DNA from: PALSA-894 sp963828625
Lineage (GTDB): Bacteria > Pseudomonadota > Alphaproteobacteria > Rhizobiales > Xanthobacteraceae
Length of the DNA stretch: 64,000 nt
Assembly (NCBI GenBank): GCA_963828625.1
Contig: CAWHEX010000011.1
Span: 1 to 64,000, forward strand
Direction: 5' to 3'
Part shown: in pieces, positions 27,884 to 36,763 of the stretch
How the letters are laid out: each line of letters begins with the position of its first letter
Numbering within the stretch: position 1 is the first letter of the stretch
Translations under genes and position numbers: made by a program
The notes under the pieces: model-generated
The model's database searches: none
What the model saw: the letters and a program-made list of their open reading frames with translations, nothing else
Told to the model about the DNA's origin: nothing

Positions 27884-28267
27884 ATGCACAGCACTGGCGA
27901 CAAGGTCACCCGCCTGGCAGCCGACCTGGTGGCCAGCGCCATGGCCGAGGGAGAACGGCAACACCGCACCGGACGCCAACAACTCGAACACTGGGCCCGG
28001 GTGGGACGTGCGGTCTCGAGCCGACAGACCGCGGCCCGCCGCCGAGTAGAAGACGCCCTCGCCGGCCGGTTGCCGCTCGGCGAACTCGGACCCGAAGAAG
28101 GCACAGTGTTCAACGCCGAGATCAACGCGGCGATCGAGGAACAACTGGCCACCACCGACTACGGCTCTACGCTCGCCGCCCAGGGAATCACCACCGTCGC
28201 GCTGTCCGAGGACGGTCAGATCATCGAGTACCGTCCCGACGGCACGCGCACAATCCTGCCCGAGTGA
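27884..28267 (+). CDS. Antitoxin of a zeta-type toxin-antitoxin pair
   Basis: 127 residues from ATG 27884. The N-terminus resembles a ParD-like antitoxin (DKVTRLAADLVASAMAEGERQHRTGRQQLEHWARVGRA), a short ribbon-helix type DNA-binding unit. The C-terminus (AAQGITTVALSEDGQIIEYRPDGT) would wrap the toxin. The stop overlaps the toxin start (GTGA), ensuring coupled synthesis. The twin palindromes upstream are probably its binding sites. Confidence 0.8.
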   Translation: MHSTGDKVTRLAADLVASAMAEGERQHRTGRQQLEHWARVGRAVSSRQTAARRRVEDALAGRLPLGELGPEEGTVFNAEINAAIEEQLATTDYGSTLAAQGITTVALSEDGQIIEYRPDGTRTILPE

Positions 28268-28854
28268 AACGACTCGACCTGGTGGCCGGCTGCAACGGCG
28301 CCGGCAAGTCCACCTTCGTGGCCTTCACCCTCGCCCCCCTGCTGCCAGCCAGCCCGCTCGTCAATGCCGACGAAATCGCCACACAACGATGGCCGGCAGA
28401 TCCGGCCATCCACTCCTATGAGGCGGCGGAGATCGCCGCGAAGACCCGAGCACACCTGCTGACCCTGGGGAAATCGTTCATCGCCGCGACGGTGTTCTCC
28501 CAAGCGTCGAAACTGGAGCTGATCGACCAAGCGCGCACACACGACTACACCGTCGTCTTGCATGTGCTAATGATTCCCGAGGAACTAGCGGTCCAGCGTG
28601 TGCGCTGCCGGGTGCAAGCCGGCGGACACGACGTGCCCGAAGACAAGATCCGCCAGCGATACCAAAGAATATGGGGCCTCGTCGCTCAGGCGTTCCCACG
28701 TTTCGATCACGCGAGCGTGTACGACAACAGCTCGAGCACCGGCCCGCGCATCGTCGCCCAGTTCACCGACGGACACCTCGTCGGCGAAGCCACCTGGCCC
28801 GCCTGGACACCCACAGAACTGACATCGCACACCAGCCGGGGCGAGCACCCATAG
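28264..28854 (+). CDS. Zeta-family toxin kinase
   Basis: 196 residues from GTG 28264. Walker A GCNGAGKST at residues 9-17, then VNADEIA and a long helical region, FIAATVFSQ where zeta toxins have substrate-binding residues, and RVRCRVQAGGHDVPEDKIRQRY, the arginine-rich lid typical of this family. Zeta toxins phosphorylate UDP-N-acetylglucosamine and block wall synthesis. Paired with the ParD-like antitoxin it could stabilise the adjacent element. Confidence 0.85.
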   Translation: MKRLDLVAGCNGAGKSTFVAFTLAPLLPASPLVNADEIATQRWPADPAIHSYEAAEIAAKTRAHLLTLGKSFIAATVFSQASKLELIDQARTHDYTVVLHVLMIPEELAVQRVRCRVQAGGHDVPEDKIRQRYQRIWGLVAQAFPRFDHASVYDNSSSTGPRIVAQFTDGHLVGEATWPAWTPTELTSHTSRGEHP

Positions 28855-28990
28855 GCGCAGCAATAGCCCGGCGGATCCGAACACCCAGAACACGAGAAAC
28901 CAACAGACACGGCCACCGACCACGACGCACCGAAAGTCACCGACTCCGACGAGACGGACACCTCCCTCCAACAGCTCACCACCAGCCGGG

Positions 28991-30274
28991 GTGGTCGCGG
29001 TGATCGAACATTGTGAGGCACGCGAGTTCGTCCACGAGGTGTTCGACCACCATCGCGGCGTTCAACGCAATTTCACCGCCGATGCATTCCTCGCCGCCTA
29101 CCTGCTCACACCGATGCTCGGCCTACCGATGCACCAGACAAAAGTCGCGACGGTGGTGCGGGGATGGACCGATCGGCAACGCGCGGCACTTGAGCTGCCG
29201 GACGGTGTGCCCATCAGTTACAAGGCCATCAACGATGCGTTACGGTGACTGATGAACGCGTGCCGATCATCTCGGTATCCCGAGTGGGACGAGCATCGCT
29301 TCGTGCAGGCCCTGCTCGATGCCTCCCTGTGGGGTCACCCGTCGACCGGGGCCGTGGCTCTGGATTCGACCGACCTCTCGACGTGGGGGCGGGTGCGCCA
29401 CCGCAAACCGCTCGTCGACGCCGACCCCGACTCGCCGCCGCCGCCGGATCATCCGCTCGCGCCGCCGGATCCGAACCATCCGCATGCCCGCAGGAGCGGG
29501 CACCACCTCCCGGACGCCCCGACCGGGCCGGATCGCCGCTACATCTGCACGGCCGACATGGACGCGCGGATGGGCTGGCGCAGCAGTGAGTTCGAGGAAA
29601 CGATCTTCTTCTGCGGTTATGGCCTGCACGTGATCACCGATGTGCCATCCGTGCCCGGCCGTGGCCCGGTGGTACACGTGGCCCGGGCGATGAACCTCTC
29701 CCCGGCCGGGTCGCACAAGGGCATCGGTGGCCTGCCCGCCGTTCACGCGCTCGGTGACACCATCGGCAAGCCGCGGCAGCTCATCGCCGACCGCGCCTAC
29801 AACTACGTCACCAACGACACGTTCGCGTTGCCGGTCTGGCAGCTCGGCTACACCACCATCTACGACCTGCACCCCAAACAGCGCGGCATACACCCCGGAC
29901 CCGACGGTAGCGACACCCTCTGGATCGACGGCACCCTCTACCCGACGAGTCTTCCTGCGGGGCTGCACGACATCGAGCCGATCGACACCAAGATGGACGC
30001 CAGCGTGCGCGGGCGGCTCGACCGCCGGCACCAGGCCCGCCAGGCCTACGCCTTCGTCCCACACGGCGCCCGCCAACCCGACGGATCCCGGCGTTACCGC
30101 GGGCCCGCCGTTCCTCCGGCCCGGGTTCGCTGCCCGAACAATCCCGTCTCGATGCGCGCACCGCACAGCGTCCCGACCACCTCCTGCACATCGGGAACAC
30201 CGTGCGGGTGCGGGCGCACGATCACCCTGTCCGACGCCGATTACCCGGACCTGCGGATGCCGTTCCAGCAGTAG
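28991..30274 (+). pseudogene. DDE-type transposase remnant
   Basis: Two pieces. 28991-29248 encodes an N-terminal 85 residues ending PISYKAINDALR. A second frame from 29252 encodes 340 residues with ALDSTDLSTWGR (first catalytic Asp region), YICTADMDARMGWRS, and LIADRAYNYV (second Asp region). It ends early at ADYPDLRMPFQQ, where related transposases continue with the segment holding the catalytic Glu. No terminal inverted repeats were found. The element is inactive and marks a past insertion. Confidence 0.65.
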
Positions 30275-30312
30275 CGTGAACAGCACACGGGGGCTGACCG
30301 AGGAGAGGCGAA

Positions 30313-30681
30313 ATGGTCGACACAGGCACCGGACCCGACACGGCAGCGCGCACCCTCATCACCGAATTGCGGTCACTCCTGGGCGCGAAACTCGTTGCAT
30401 ACCTGGCCGAAGCGCCCGACACCGCCACCGTCCACGGATGGGTGGACGGCACCACCCCACTGCCCGACCACGCCATCCTCGACCGACTCCAGGTCGCCCT
30501 CGACGCCGCACGACGAATCGGCGCGCGCGACACCCCCGCCGTCATCCAAACCTGGTTCCAAGGACGAAACCCCGCACTCGACAACCAACCACCCGCACAG
30601 CTACTCCGCGAACCGAACCTCGACACCGTGCGCGACACCATGCTCGCTGCCGCAACCGAATTCGCCACGCACGGCTCCTGA
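30313..30681 (+). CDS. Orphan Xre/MbcA/ParS-like antitoxin
   Basis: 122 residues from ATG 30313 with AGGAG ahead. The N-terminal half has HTH-like spacing (LRSLLGAKLVAYLAEAPDTATVHGWVDG). The C-terminal VIQTWFQGRNPALDNQPPAQLL fits the toxin-binding domain of MbcA/ParS-like antitoxins. Such genes normally precede a RES-domain toxin, but none follows here. It may be a leftover or act on a toxin elsewhere. Confidence 0.65.
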   Translation: MVDTGTGPDTAARTLITELRSLLGAKLVAYLAEAPDTATVHGWVDGTTPLPDHAILDRLQVALDAARRIGARDTPAVIQTWFQGRNPALDNQPPAQLLREPNLDTVRDTMLAAATEFATHGS

Positions 30682-31215
30682 CCGCACATCATGCAACCAG
30701 AATGGAGCGGCCGCAATCCAGCAACCAGCTCTCTCGGTAGTTGCTCTTTCAGACGCATCGGCAGATCGTAGCTATCTTGAAAGTCGAGATAGGTGGTCAG
30801 CAGCACATAAGCGGTGCGCGAAGACTACTCACCATGAGTATTGTCCTTCGTGTCATTTCAGGAAGCAGTGGTTGCCGCCCTGAACCCCACATGGGTCGGA
30901 GACGATCGTATTCGGCCGCTTTGATCCCATAGTGCGCTGAAGGCCCGAACGTCGCACGACCACTGTCGATTCCGTCAGGAGGTGCGCTGTTCCGATCGAG
31001 GGTTCATAAACGACCGTTTTAGGAACACGCTTTCAATATCAAACGGCGACTGCACCGCTAGCTGGCACGTGCGACCGTGTGCAGTCGGCTTTTGGTGATG
31101 GCATTCAGGAGTGGACTACACGGCCAGCACAAGTACCCACGAAACCTTCCATGGCTCGATGGAGGCGGGTCCGATGTCCGGCTGACCCGTGCCTCCCCGT
31201 CACGCTGAGCGTAAA
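30682..31215. other. Intergenic stretch, no gene recognised
   Basis: About 530 bases between the antitoxin-like gene and the regulator's 3' end. Base composition is slightly lower in GC than the flanks. Short frames have no family resemblance. No RES toxin remnant was found. Confidence 0.5.
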
Positions 31216-34200
31216 TTAGGACGATTGTCTCTCTTCGACAACCCAGGCAGCGACCTGTGCTCTTGAGGTGAATCCGAGTTTGGTGAGGATGTGTTCGACA
31301 TGTCCCTGAGCGGTGCGCTGCGAGATGACGAGGCGGGCGGCGATCGCCTTGTTGGTCAGACCCTCGGCGATCAGTTCGGCGACCTGTTTTTCGCGTTTCG
31401 TCAGGGTGGTGGAATCTGGAGGACTCGTCTTCGGGGTCTGCTCGCGGAGTGCGTAGGAGACAGCGGACGTGAGATCCATTGCCCTGCCGTGTTGCCAGGG
31501 TTGCTCGAAGGCGCGTTCGGTGAGCATCCGGCGGGCGGACCGCTCGCATTCTTCGTGATAAACGAACAGGTCGGGAACGATTACGGACGGGCTCCCGGCA
31601 GCGCGGCCGAGCGTCTCCGCGGCCCCCATCAGTGTGCTGGCGCGTTCAGGGTCACTGGTTCCGGCGATCCAGGCGAGTACTTCGACGCAGTTCGCGCAAC
31701 TGACCGGGTCGTCGACGAGTCGAGCGAGCCGCACTCCTTCTTCGAGTAGGTCGGTTGCGCGGCGCTGATCACCCAGTCGCCATTGTGCGACGGCCATGGC
31801 CCACAGTGCGTAGGCCCGATAGACGGATTCACCTTGAGCTTCCGTGATCGCGAGAACTTCCTCGTAGCATTCGACTGCCCGGTGGGGTTGGGTGTCGGCC
31901 AGTTGATACGTCAATCCCAGCAGCGTCAGGGACTCGATCCGCAGTGCGAGTTCGTTCTCGGCATGTCGCAACACAGGCTGTGCCCGCTCCAGACGTGACG
32001 CCGCGCGTGTGAGATCGCCGGTGAACAATCCGACGATGCCGTCCGCGTGGTCGACGATCGCGTGCGCTATCGGGTCGGTCATCTGATCGGCGAGGATCCG
32101 CGCCCGCTCGACAAGGGCAGCACCTCGCTGGTGGTCCTGCTGCTGTTCGGACATCAGGCAGTCGGCGTACAGCGCCCGGATGTAGGTGATGGTCGGGCGT
32201 TCTTTCTGGAGTGACAGGAATTGGTCAAGCCAGCGCCTCGCCTCGCTGAGCTGGCCTCGCGACCCCCAGAGCTGCAACAAGGGTGTGGCCATCTGCAAAC
32301 CGGCGTCGGCATCGCTTTCGGCGAGGCAGAAATCCATCGCGTCCCGCAGATTGGGCTGCTCACTGCTGAGTCGCTCCATCCACTCGAGCTGCCTGGGACC
32401 GATGAACTCGTCCTCGGCGGTGCGAGCCAGCTGGCGGTACCAATCCCGGTGCCGCCGGCGCAAGTCGTGGTAGTCGTCGATTTCCTGGGCCTTTTCTCGT
32501 CCGTAGGCGCGGAGGGTCTCGAGCAGCCTGAAGCGGACCGCGGTGCCGTGCTCTTCGCGGATGAGGATCGACTTGTCGACGAGGGATGCCACCGAGTCCA
32601 GCAGGTCGCCGGTATTGTCCCCGCACACGTGTTCTGCGGCATCGAGTTCGAAGCTGCCGGTGAATACCGACAGCCGTTGCCACGTGGATTGTTCGCGCGG
32701 GGTGCACAGGTCGTAGCTCCAGTCGACGCACAACCGAAGCGTCTGCTGGCGCGACGGCGCGCCTCGGCTCCCGCGAGTCAACAACGCATAGCGGTCGGAA
32801 AGCCGTTGCAGAATCTGTTCGGGCGACATCGCAGGCAACCGCGCTGCCGCCAGTTCGATCGGCAGGGGCAACCCGTCCAGCCGGTGACAAATTCGCGCTA
32901 CAGCGGACTTGTTGGCATCGGTCAACGCGAAGGTCGAGACCGCGGTGGTGGCGCGTTCGGTGAACAGCGACACCGCGTCGTAGCGGGGCAGACCCTGCAG
33001 GGACGGCTCGCGGTCGGGGTCGGGGACGGTGAGTGGGGGAACGCGCAGTGCTGCCTCGCCGGCAATTGCAAGGGGTTCGCGGCTTGTCGCGAGGATGCGC
33101 AGATTCGGGTTCTGCTGAAGCAGAACCGTCGCGAGGTCGGCAACCGCGTCGATCACTTGCTCGCAGTTGTCCAAGATCAGCAACAGTTCTCGCGAAGACA
33201 GGAAGTCCAGCAGAATCTCGCGTAGCGACCGGTCAGTTTGGTCCCGCACACCGAGGGTTGCGGCCACCACGTCGATCAAGCGGGACGGGGTATCGACCTC
33301 GTCGAGCTCGACGAACCATGTGCCGTCGGCGAACTCGCGGCGGATGCTCGATGCAAGTCGAAGTGCGAGGCGTGTTTTCCCGACTCCGCCGATTCCGGCC
33401 AATGTCAGCAGGCGCGACGACGTCAGTAGATTCTTCGCTTCGGCGAGTTCGTGCCTGCGACCGACGAAGCTGGACAACTCCAGGGGGAGATTCCCCCTCT
33501 CGTGGCGGGAAGGGTTCAGGTGAATCCTCTCCTGCGGTGCTGGTTCTGTATCCGGGGCGGGTCGCACGTGGAGCGCCATGTCGTCTGCAGATATCCCGCG
33601 GCGACGTCGGATCTCGCGCAGGTTCTCGCCCAACGCTAGGGCTGAGGGTTGCCGGTCCTCGGGGCGACGGGCCATTGCCTGCTCGATCACGGTAGCGACA
33701 TCGTCGGCGAGGCCGTGATCCCGAAGATCCGGTGCCGGTTCCTTTGTGATGCGGATGAATTGGGCGACCAACTGTTCGCCGCTGCGGCGCTCGAATGCGG
33801 CGTGGCCGGTGACTGCGCAGAACAGGGTGGCTCCGAGTCCGTATATGTCCGAGGCGGGGCTCGGGGCGGCGCCGCCGAGGACCTCGGGCGCAGTGAACGC
33901 GGGTGAACCGGTGACGATGCCGGTAGCGGTCTCGAACCCGCCGGATATATGCGCGATCCCGAAGTCCGTGAGCGCCGGCTCGCCATAGTCGGTGAGGAGA
34001 ATGTTCGCCGGCTTGATGTCGCGGTGGACGATGCCCTCGCCGTGGGCAACCTCTAACGCACCTGCCAGTTTCACCCCTAACTGCAGTACGTCGTCCACAC
34101 CTAACGGGCCGTGCCGTCGGATACGTTCGTCCAGGGAGCCCTGCGGGTGGTACGGCATCACGATGAATGGTTGTCCGCTGTCGGTGACCCCGACCTGGAG

Positions 34201-34464
34201 GACGTTGACGATGTTGGGGTGGCCGGTCAGGCGGCCCATCGCCCTCTGTTCGCGAAAGAAGCGCTCCCGGTTCTCCTCCGCGAGATCGTTGGTGAGCACC
34301 TTGACGGCGACGGTCCGGTCGAGTGCGGGTTGCGTGCACCGGTACACGACACCGAAGCCTCCACGCCCGATCTCCCGGGCGTCGTCGAATCCGTCGGCTG
34401 CCAGTTCCGACGCGACTGACGGGGTCACATCGCGATGGGTCTCGAACGGATCGATATCGGGCAT
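31216..34464 (-). CDS. PknK-like Ser/Thr kinase, signalling ATPase and LuxR regulator in one chain
   Basis: 1082 residues. Kinase domain about 28-285: glycine loop GRGGFGVV (33-40), Lys55, catalytic HRDIKPAN (147-154, Asp149), DFG 167-169 and APE. An AAA/STAND ATPase follows with P-loop GIGGVGKTRL near 355 and LLILDNCEQ about 80 residues later. A long helical repeat region (TPR-like) covers about 650-990. The C-terminus has a LuxR helix-turn-helix (LTKREKQVAELIAEGLTNKAIA, about 1020-1080). Mycobacterial PknK has a related layout. It would phosphorylate partners and bind DNA in response to ligand. Its place beside the catabolic genes suggests it controls them. Confidence 0.85.
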   Translation of the reverse strand: MPDIDPFETHRDVTPSVASELAADGFDDAREIGRGGFGVVYRCTQPALDRTVAVKVLTNDLAEENRERFFREQRAMGRLTGHPNIVNVLQVGVTDSGQPFIVMPYHPQGSLDERIRRHGPLGVDDVLQLGVKLAGALEVAHGEGIVHRDIKPANILLTDYGEPALTDFGIAHISGGFETATGIVTGSPAFTAPEVLGGAAPSPASDIYGLGATLFCAVTGHAAFERRSGEQLVAQFIRITKEPAPDLRDHGLADDVATVIEQAMARRPEDRQPSALALGENLREIRRRRGISADDMALHVRPAPDTEPAPQERIHLNPSRHERGNLPLELSSFVGRRHELAEAKNLLTSSRLLTLAGIGGVGKTRLALRLASSIRREFADGTWFVELDEVDTPSRLIDVVAATLGVRDQTDRSLREILLDFLSSRELLLILDNCEQVIDAVADLATVLLQQNPNLRILATSREPLAIAGEAALRVPPLTVPDPDREPSLQGLPRYDAVSLFTERATTAVSTFALTDANKSAVARICHRLDGLPLPIELAAARLPAMSPEQILQRLSDRYALLTRGSRGAPSRQQTLRLCVDWSYDLCTPREQSTWQRLSVFTGSFELDAAEHVCGDNTGDLLDSVASLVDKSILIREEHGTAVRFRLLETLRAYGREKAQEIDDYHDLRRRHRDWYRQLARTAEDEFIGPRQLEWMERLSSEQPNLRDAMDFCLAESDADAGLQMATPLLQLWGSRGQLSEARRWLDQFLSLQKERPTITYIRALYADCLMSEQQQDHQRGAALVERARILADQMTDPIAHAIVDHADGIVGLFTGDLTRAASRLERAQPVLRHAENELALRIESLTLLGLTYQLADTQPHRAVECYEEVLAITEAQGESVYRAYALWAMAVAQWRLGDQRRATDLLEEGVRLARLVDDPVSCANCVEVLAWIAGTSDPERASTLMGAAETLGRAAGSPSVIVPDLFVYHEECERSARRMLTERAFEQPWQHGRAMDLTSAVSYALREQTPKTSPPDSTTLTKREKQVAELIAEGLTNKAIAARLVISQRTAQGHVEHILTKLGFTSRAQVAAWVVEERQSS

Positions 34465-34889
34465 CGTCCGGATCGATTCATCCGGTCCGCGATATGTTCG
34501 ATGAAATCTGCACGTTCAGCCTCTCGACGACGTGTTTCCAGGATATCGCTGACGGTAGCCTGAACGATGCGGGCTACGGTAGCCTCGAACCGCGTCACGA
34601 CACCGACAGACTCGATGCTGCACGAACACGTGTGGCAGCGCAGATGCTGCGTTCACGCTGGCGGCGGCGCCCTTATACCGTCGAGCGTGGCGCTCTGGGG
34701 CGCTCGGTGTGGATCTCGTCGTCGGCGACAAATTGGTCGAGCAAGCCGAGGCGCACGGCCTCGGTGGCCTCGTCGATCTGGGTGAAATCCATCGACGTGC
34801 CTGCGGCCGGCGTGGAGATGGGCAGCTGCAGGACACCGTCGATGAGGGTGGCGGTAGTGGTCGGTTCGATGTGTGCCTTGTCGGAGGGC
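34465..34889. other. Intergenic stretch, promoter of the kinase-regulator
   Basis: About 425 bases. It carries a partial inverted repeat just ahead of ATG 34464 and a repeat of ACGGTAGCCT (about 34552 and 34576). A 39-residue minus-strand frame (34673-34792, MDFTQIDEATEAV) looks protein-like but has no recognised family and could be a gene fragment. Confidence 0.4.
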
Positions 34890-36482
34890 CTACCTCCCGG
34901 CAGTTTCGGCGGCGCGTAGGTCCTTGCGGAGGATCTTGCCCGCGGCGGACTTCGGCACCAGGTCGATGAACTCGACCTTGCGGACCTTCTTGTGCGGCGA
35001 CACCCGCTCGGCGACGAACGCGATGACCGCGGCCTCGTCCAGTTCGGCACCGGGCTGGCGGACGACGAACGCCTTCGGCACCTCCTCACCCTCGTCGTCG
35101 AGAACCCCGATGACGGCGGCGTCGGCGATCTGCGGGTGCGTCAACAGCAACGCCTCCAGCTCGGCGGGCGGCACCTGGTAGCCCTTGTACTTGATCAGCT
35201 CCTTCATCCGGTCCACGATCGTCACCACCCCCTCGGAGTCGACGGTCGCGATGTCGCCGGTGTGCAGGTACCCGTCCCCGTCCAGGGTCTCCGCGGTCGC
35301 CTCGTCGTTGCCGAGGTACCCGGCCATGATGTTCGGGCCCTTGCACCACAACTCACCCGGCTCACTGACCCCGTCGGTCGGGTAGGCAACCTCCTCGCCG
35401 GTGCCCGGGTCGACCAGCTTGCACTCCATGTTCGCGATCGACGGACCCACCGAATCCAGGGCGATGTCGTCACGGTCGAACGGAATCGCATGCGAGACCG
35501 GACTCATCTCCGACATCCCGTAGCCCTGCCGCACCCGGCACCCCAGCCGGTTCGCGACGGCCTTGCCCAACTCCTGATCCAGCGGGGCGGCACCGGAGAA
35601 GATCGAATGCACACTCGACAGGTCGTAATCGTCGACCAGCGGATGCTTGGCCAACGCCACCGCGACCGGCGGGGCGATGAACACATACGTGCACTTCTGC
35701 CCGGACACGATCTTCAGGAATTCGACCAGGTCGAACTTCGGCATCGTCACCAAGCTCGCCCGGTTGTACAGGGCCGCGTTCAGCAGCACCGTCATCCCGT
35801 AGATGTGGAAGAACGGCAGCACCGCCAGGAGCTTGTCGTCGGCGCCGATGCCCATCCGCGGGTTGATCTGACACACATTCGCCACCAGGTTGCGGTGCGT
35901 GAGCATCACCCCCTTGGGCCGGCCGGTGGTCCCGGACGAATACGGCAGCACCGCCAGCTGGGTCGCCGGATCGAACGACACGTCCGGGGCGGAGGCGCGC
36001 TCGGCCAGCAGATCTTTCAGCGACGGGTGCCCGTCGGCGCCGTCGAGGACGATCACGTTCTCGACCGGGATCCCGACGCGGGCCGCGGCATCCTTGGCCT
36101 GCGGCAGCAGCGGGGAGACGGTGAACAGGAACTTCGCCTTCGAGTCGGTGAGCTGCTTGGCGATGTCCTCGGCGGTGTAGAGGGCGTTGATGGTGGTCGC
36201 GACGCCACCGGCCCGCAGGATCCCGTGGAACACCGACGCGAACGCGGGAACGTTCGGCGAATGCAGACCCACCACCTCGCCGACGGCGAGACCGCGCGCG
36301 GCCAGCGCCCCTGCCACCCCGTTGATCTGGGCGATGAGCGACTGGTACGTGGTGACCGCGCCGGAGGCACCGTCGATCAGCGCGGGCCGGTCCCCATCGG
36401 CCGTGTCGACCTGGCCGAAAAGGAAATCGTAGACACTGAGGTTCGGAATCTCGACGTCCGGAAACGGGCTCTTGAAGCTCAC
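34890..36482 (-). CDS. 4-coumarate-CoA ligase-like acyl-CoA ligase
   Basis: 530 residues from GTG 36482, after GGGAGAGG. ANL-superfamily motifs: SSGTTGRPKG (A3), QGYGMSEMSP (A5), GYLHTGDIA (A7), VDRMKELIKYKGYQVPP (A8) and the Lys in PKSAAGKILRKDL (A10). Length and motifs fit the 4CL group, which activates aromatic or medium-chain carboxylates to CoA thioesters with ATP. The open frame upstream crosses a remnant of another gene. It is the last gene of the leftward catabolic run before the kinase-regulator. Confidence 0.85.
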   Translation of the reverse strand: MSFKSPFPDVEIPNLSVYDFLFGQVDTADGDRPALIDGASGAVTTYQSLIAQINGVAGALAARGLAVGEVVGLHSPNVPAFASVFHGILRAGGVATTINALYTAEDIAKQLTDSKAKFLFTVSPLLPQAKDAAARVGIPVENVIVLDGADGHPSLKDLLAERASAPDVSFDPATQLAVLPYSSGTTGRPKGVMLTHRNLVANVCQINPRMGIGADDKLLAVLPFFHIYGMTVLLNAALYNRASLVTMPKFDLVEFLKIVSGQKCTYVFIAPPVAVALAKHPLVDDYDLSSVHSIFSGAAPLDQELGKAVANRLGCRVRQGYGMSEMSPVSHAIPFDRDDIALDSVGPSIANMECKLVDPGTGEEVAYPTDGVSEPGELWCKGPNIMAGYLGNDEATAETLDGDGYLHTGDIATVDSEGVVTIVDRMKELIKYKGYQVPPAELEALLLTHPQIADAAVIGVLDDEGEEVPKAFVVRQPGAELDEAAVIAFVAERVSPHKKVRKVEFIDLVPKSAAGKILRKDLRAAETAGR

Positions 36483-36539
36483 TGGGGCCTCTCCCTCGAA
36501 GTGTTGCAGCAGTGGTGAATTGGTCTCGTAGCCCGGTGG

Positions 36540-36703
36540 TCGGGCGCCGGTGGCGAGTCCGCCGCTCGCGCGATGATCGGGACGGACTGCGCCCGGGCCG
36601 CGGCGGGGATCAGCACGAGCCCGGGACGTCGTCCTCGCCGGGGTGTCCGGCGCACTCGAAGCCGTCGATGCCGATCGCGTCGACCCCGAGTTGTTCGGCT
36701 GAG
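36540..36703 (-). pseudogene. Nitronate monooxygenase fragment
   Basis: Minus-strand reading gives AEQLGVDAIGIDGFECAGH followed by PGEDDVPG, then after a one-base shift LVLIPAA and PIIA. This is the hallmark central segment of nitronate monooxygenases (2-nitropropane dioxygenases), including the conserved His. Both ends are missing, so only about 55 codons survive between the amine oxidase and the ligase. Confidence 0.7.
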
Positions 36704-36763
36704 GGCGTGCCCGGACCACGCGGCAACTACCCCGCGCCTCCGGCAAGCTGGCGAAGCGACTGC

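Noticed and set aside
32221..33225. Plus-strand ORF within the kinase-regulator gene
   Set aside because: Opposite strand of a gene with continuous domain structure; no independent support.
34992..36518. 508-codon plus-strand ORF opposite the 4CL-like ligase
   Set aside because: His/Arg/Asp-rich antisense frame; ligase motifs on the minus strand explain the region.
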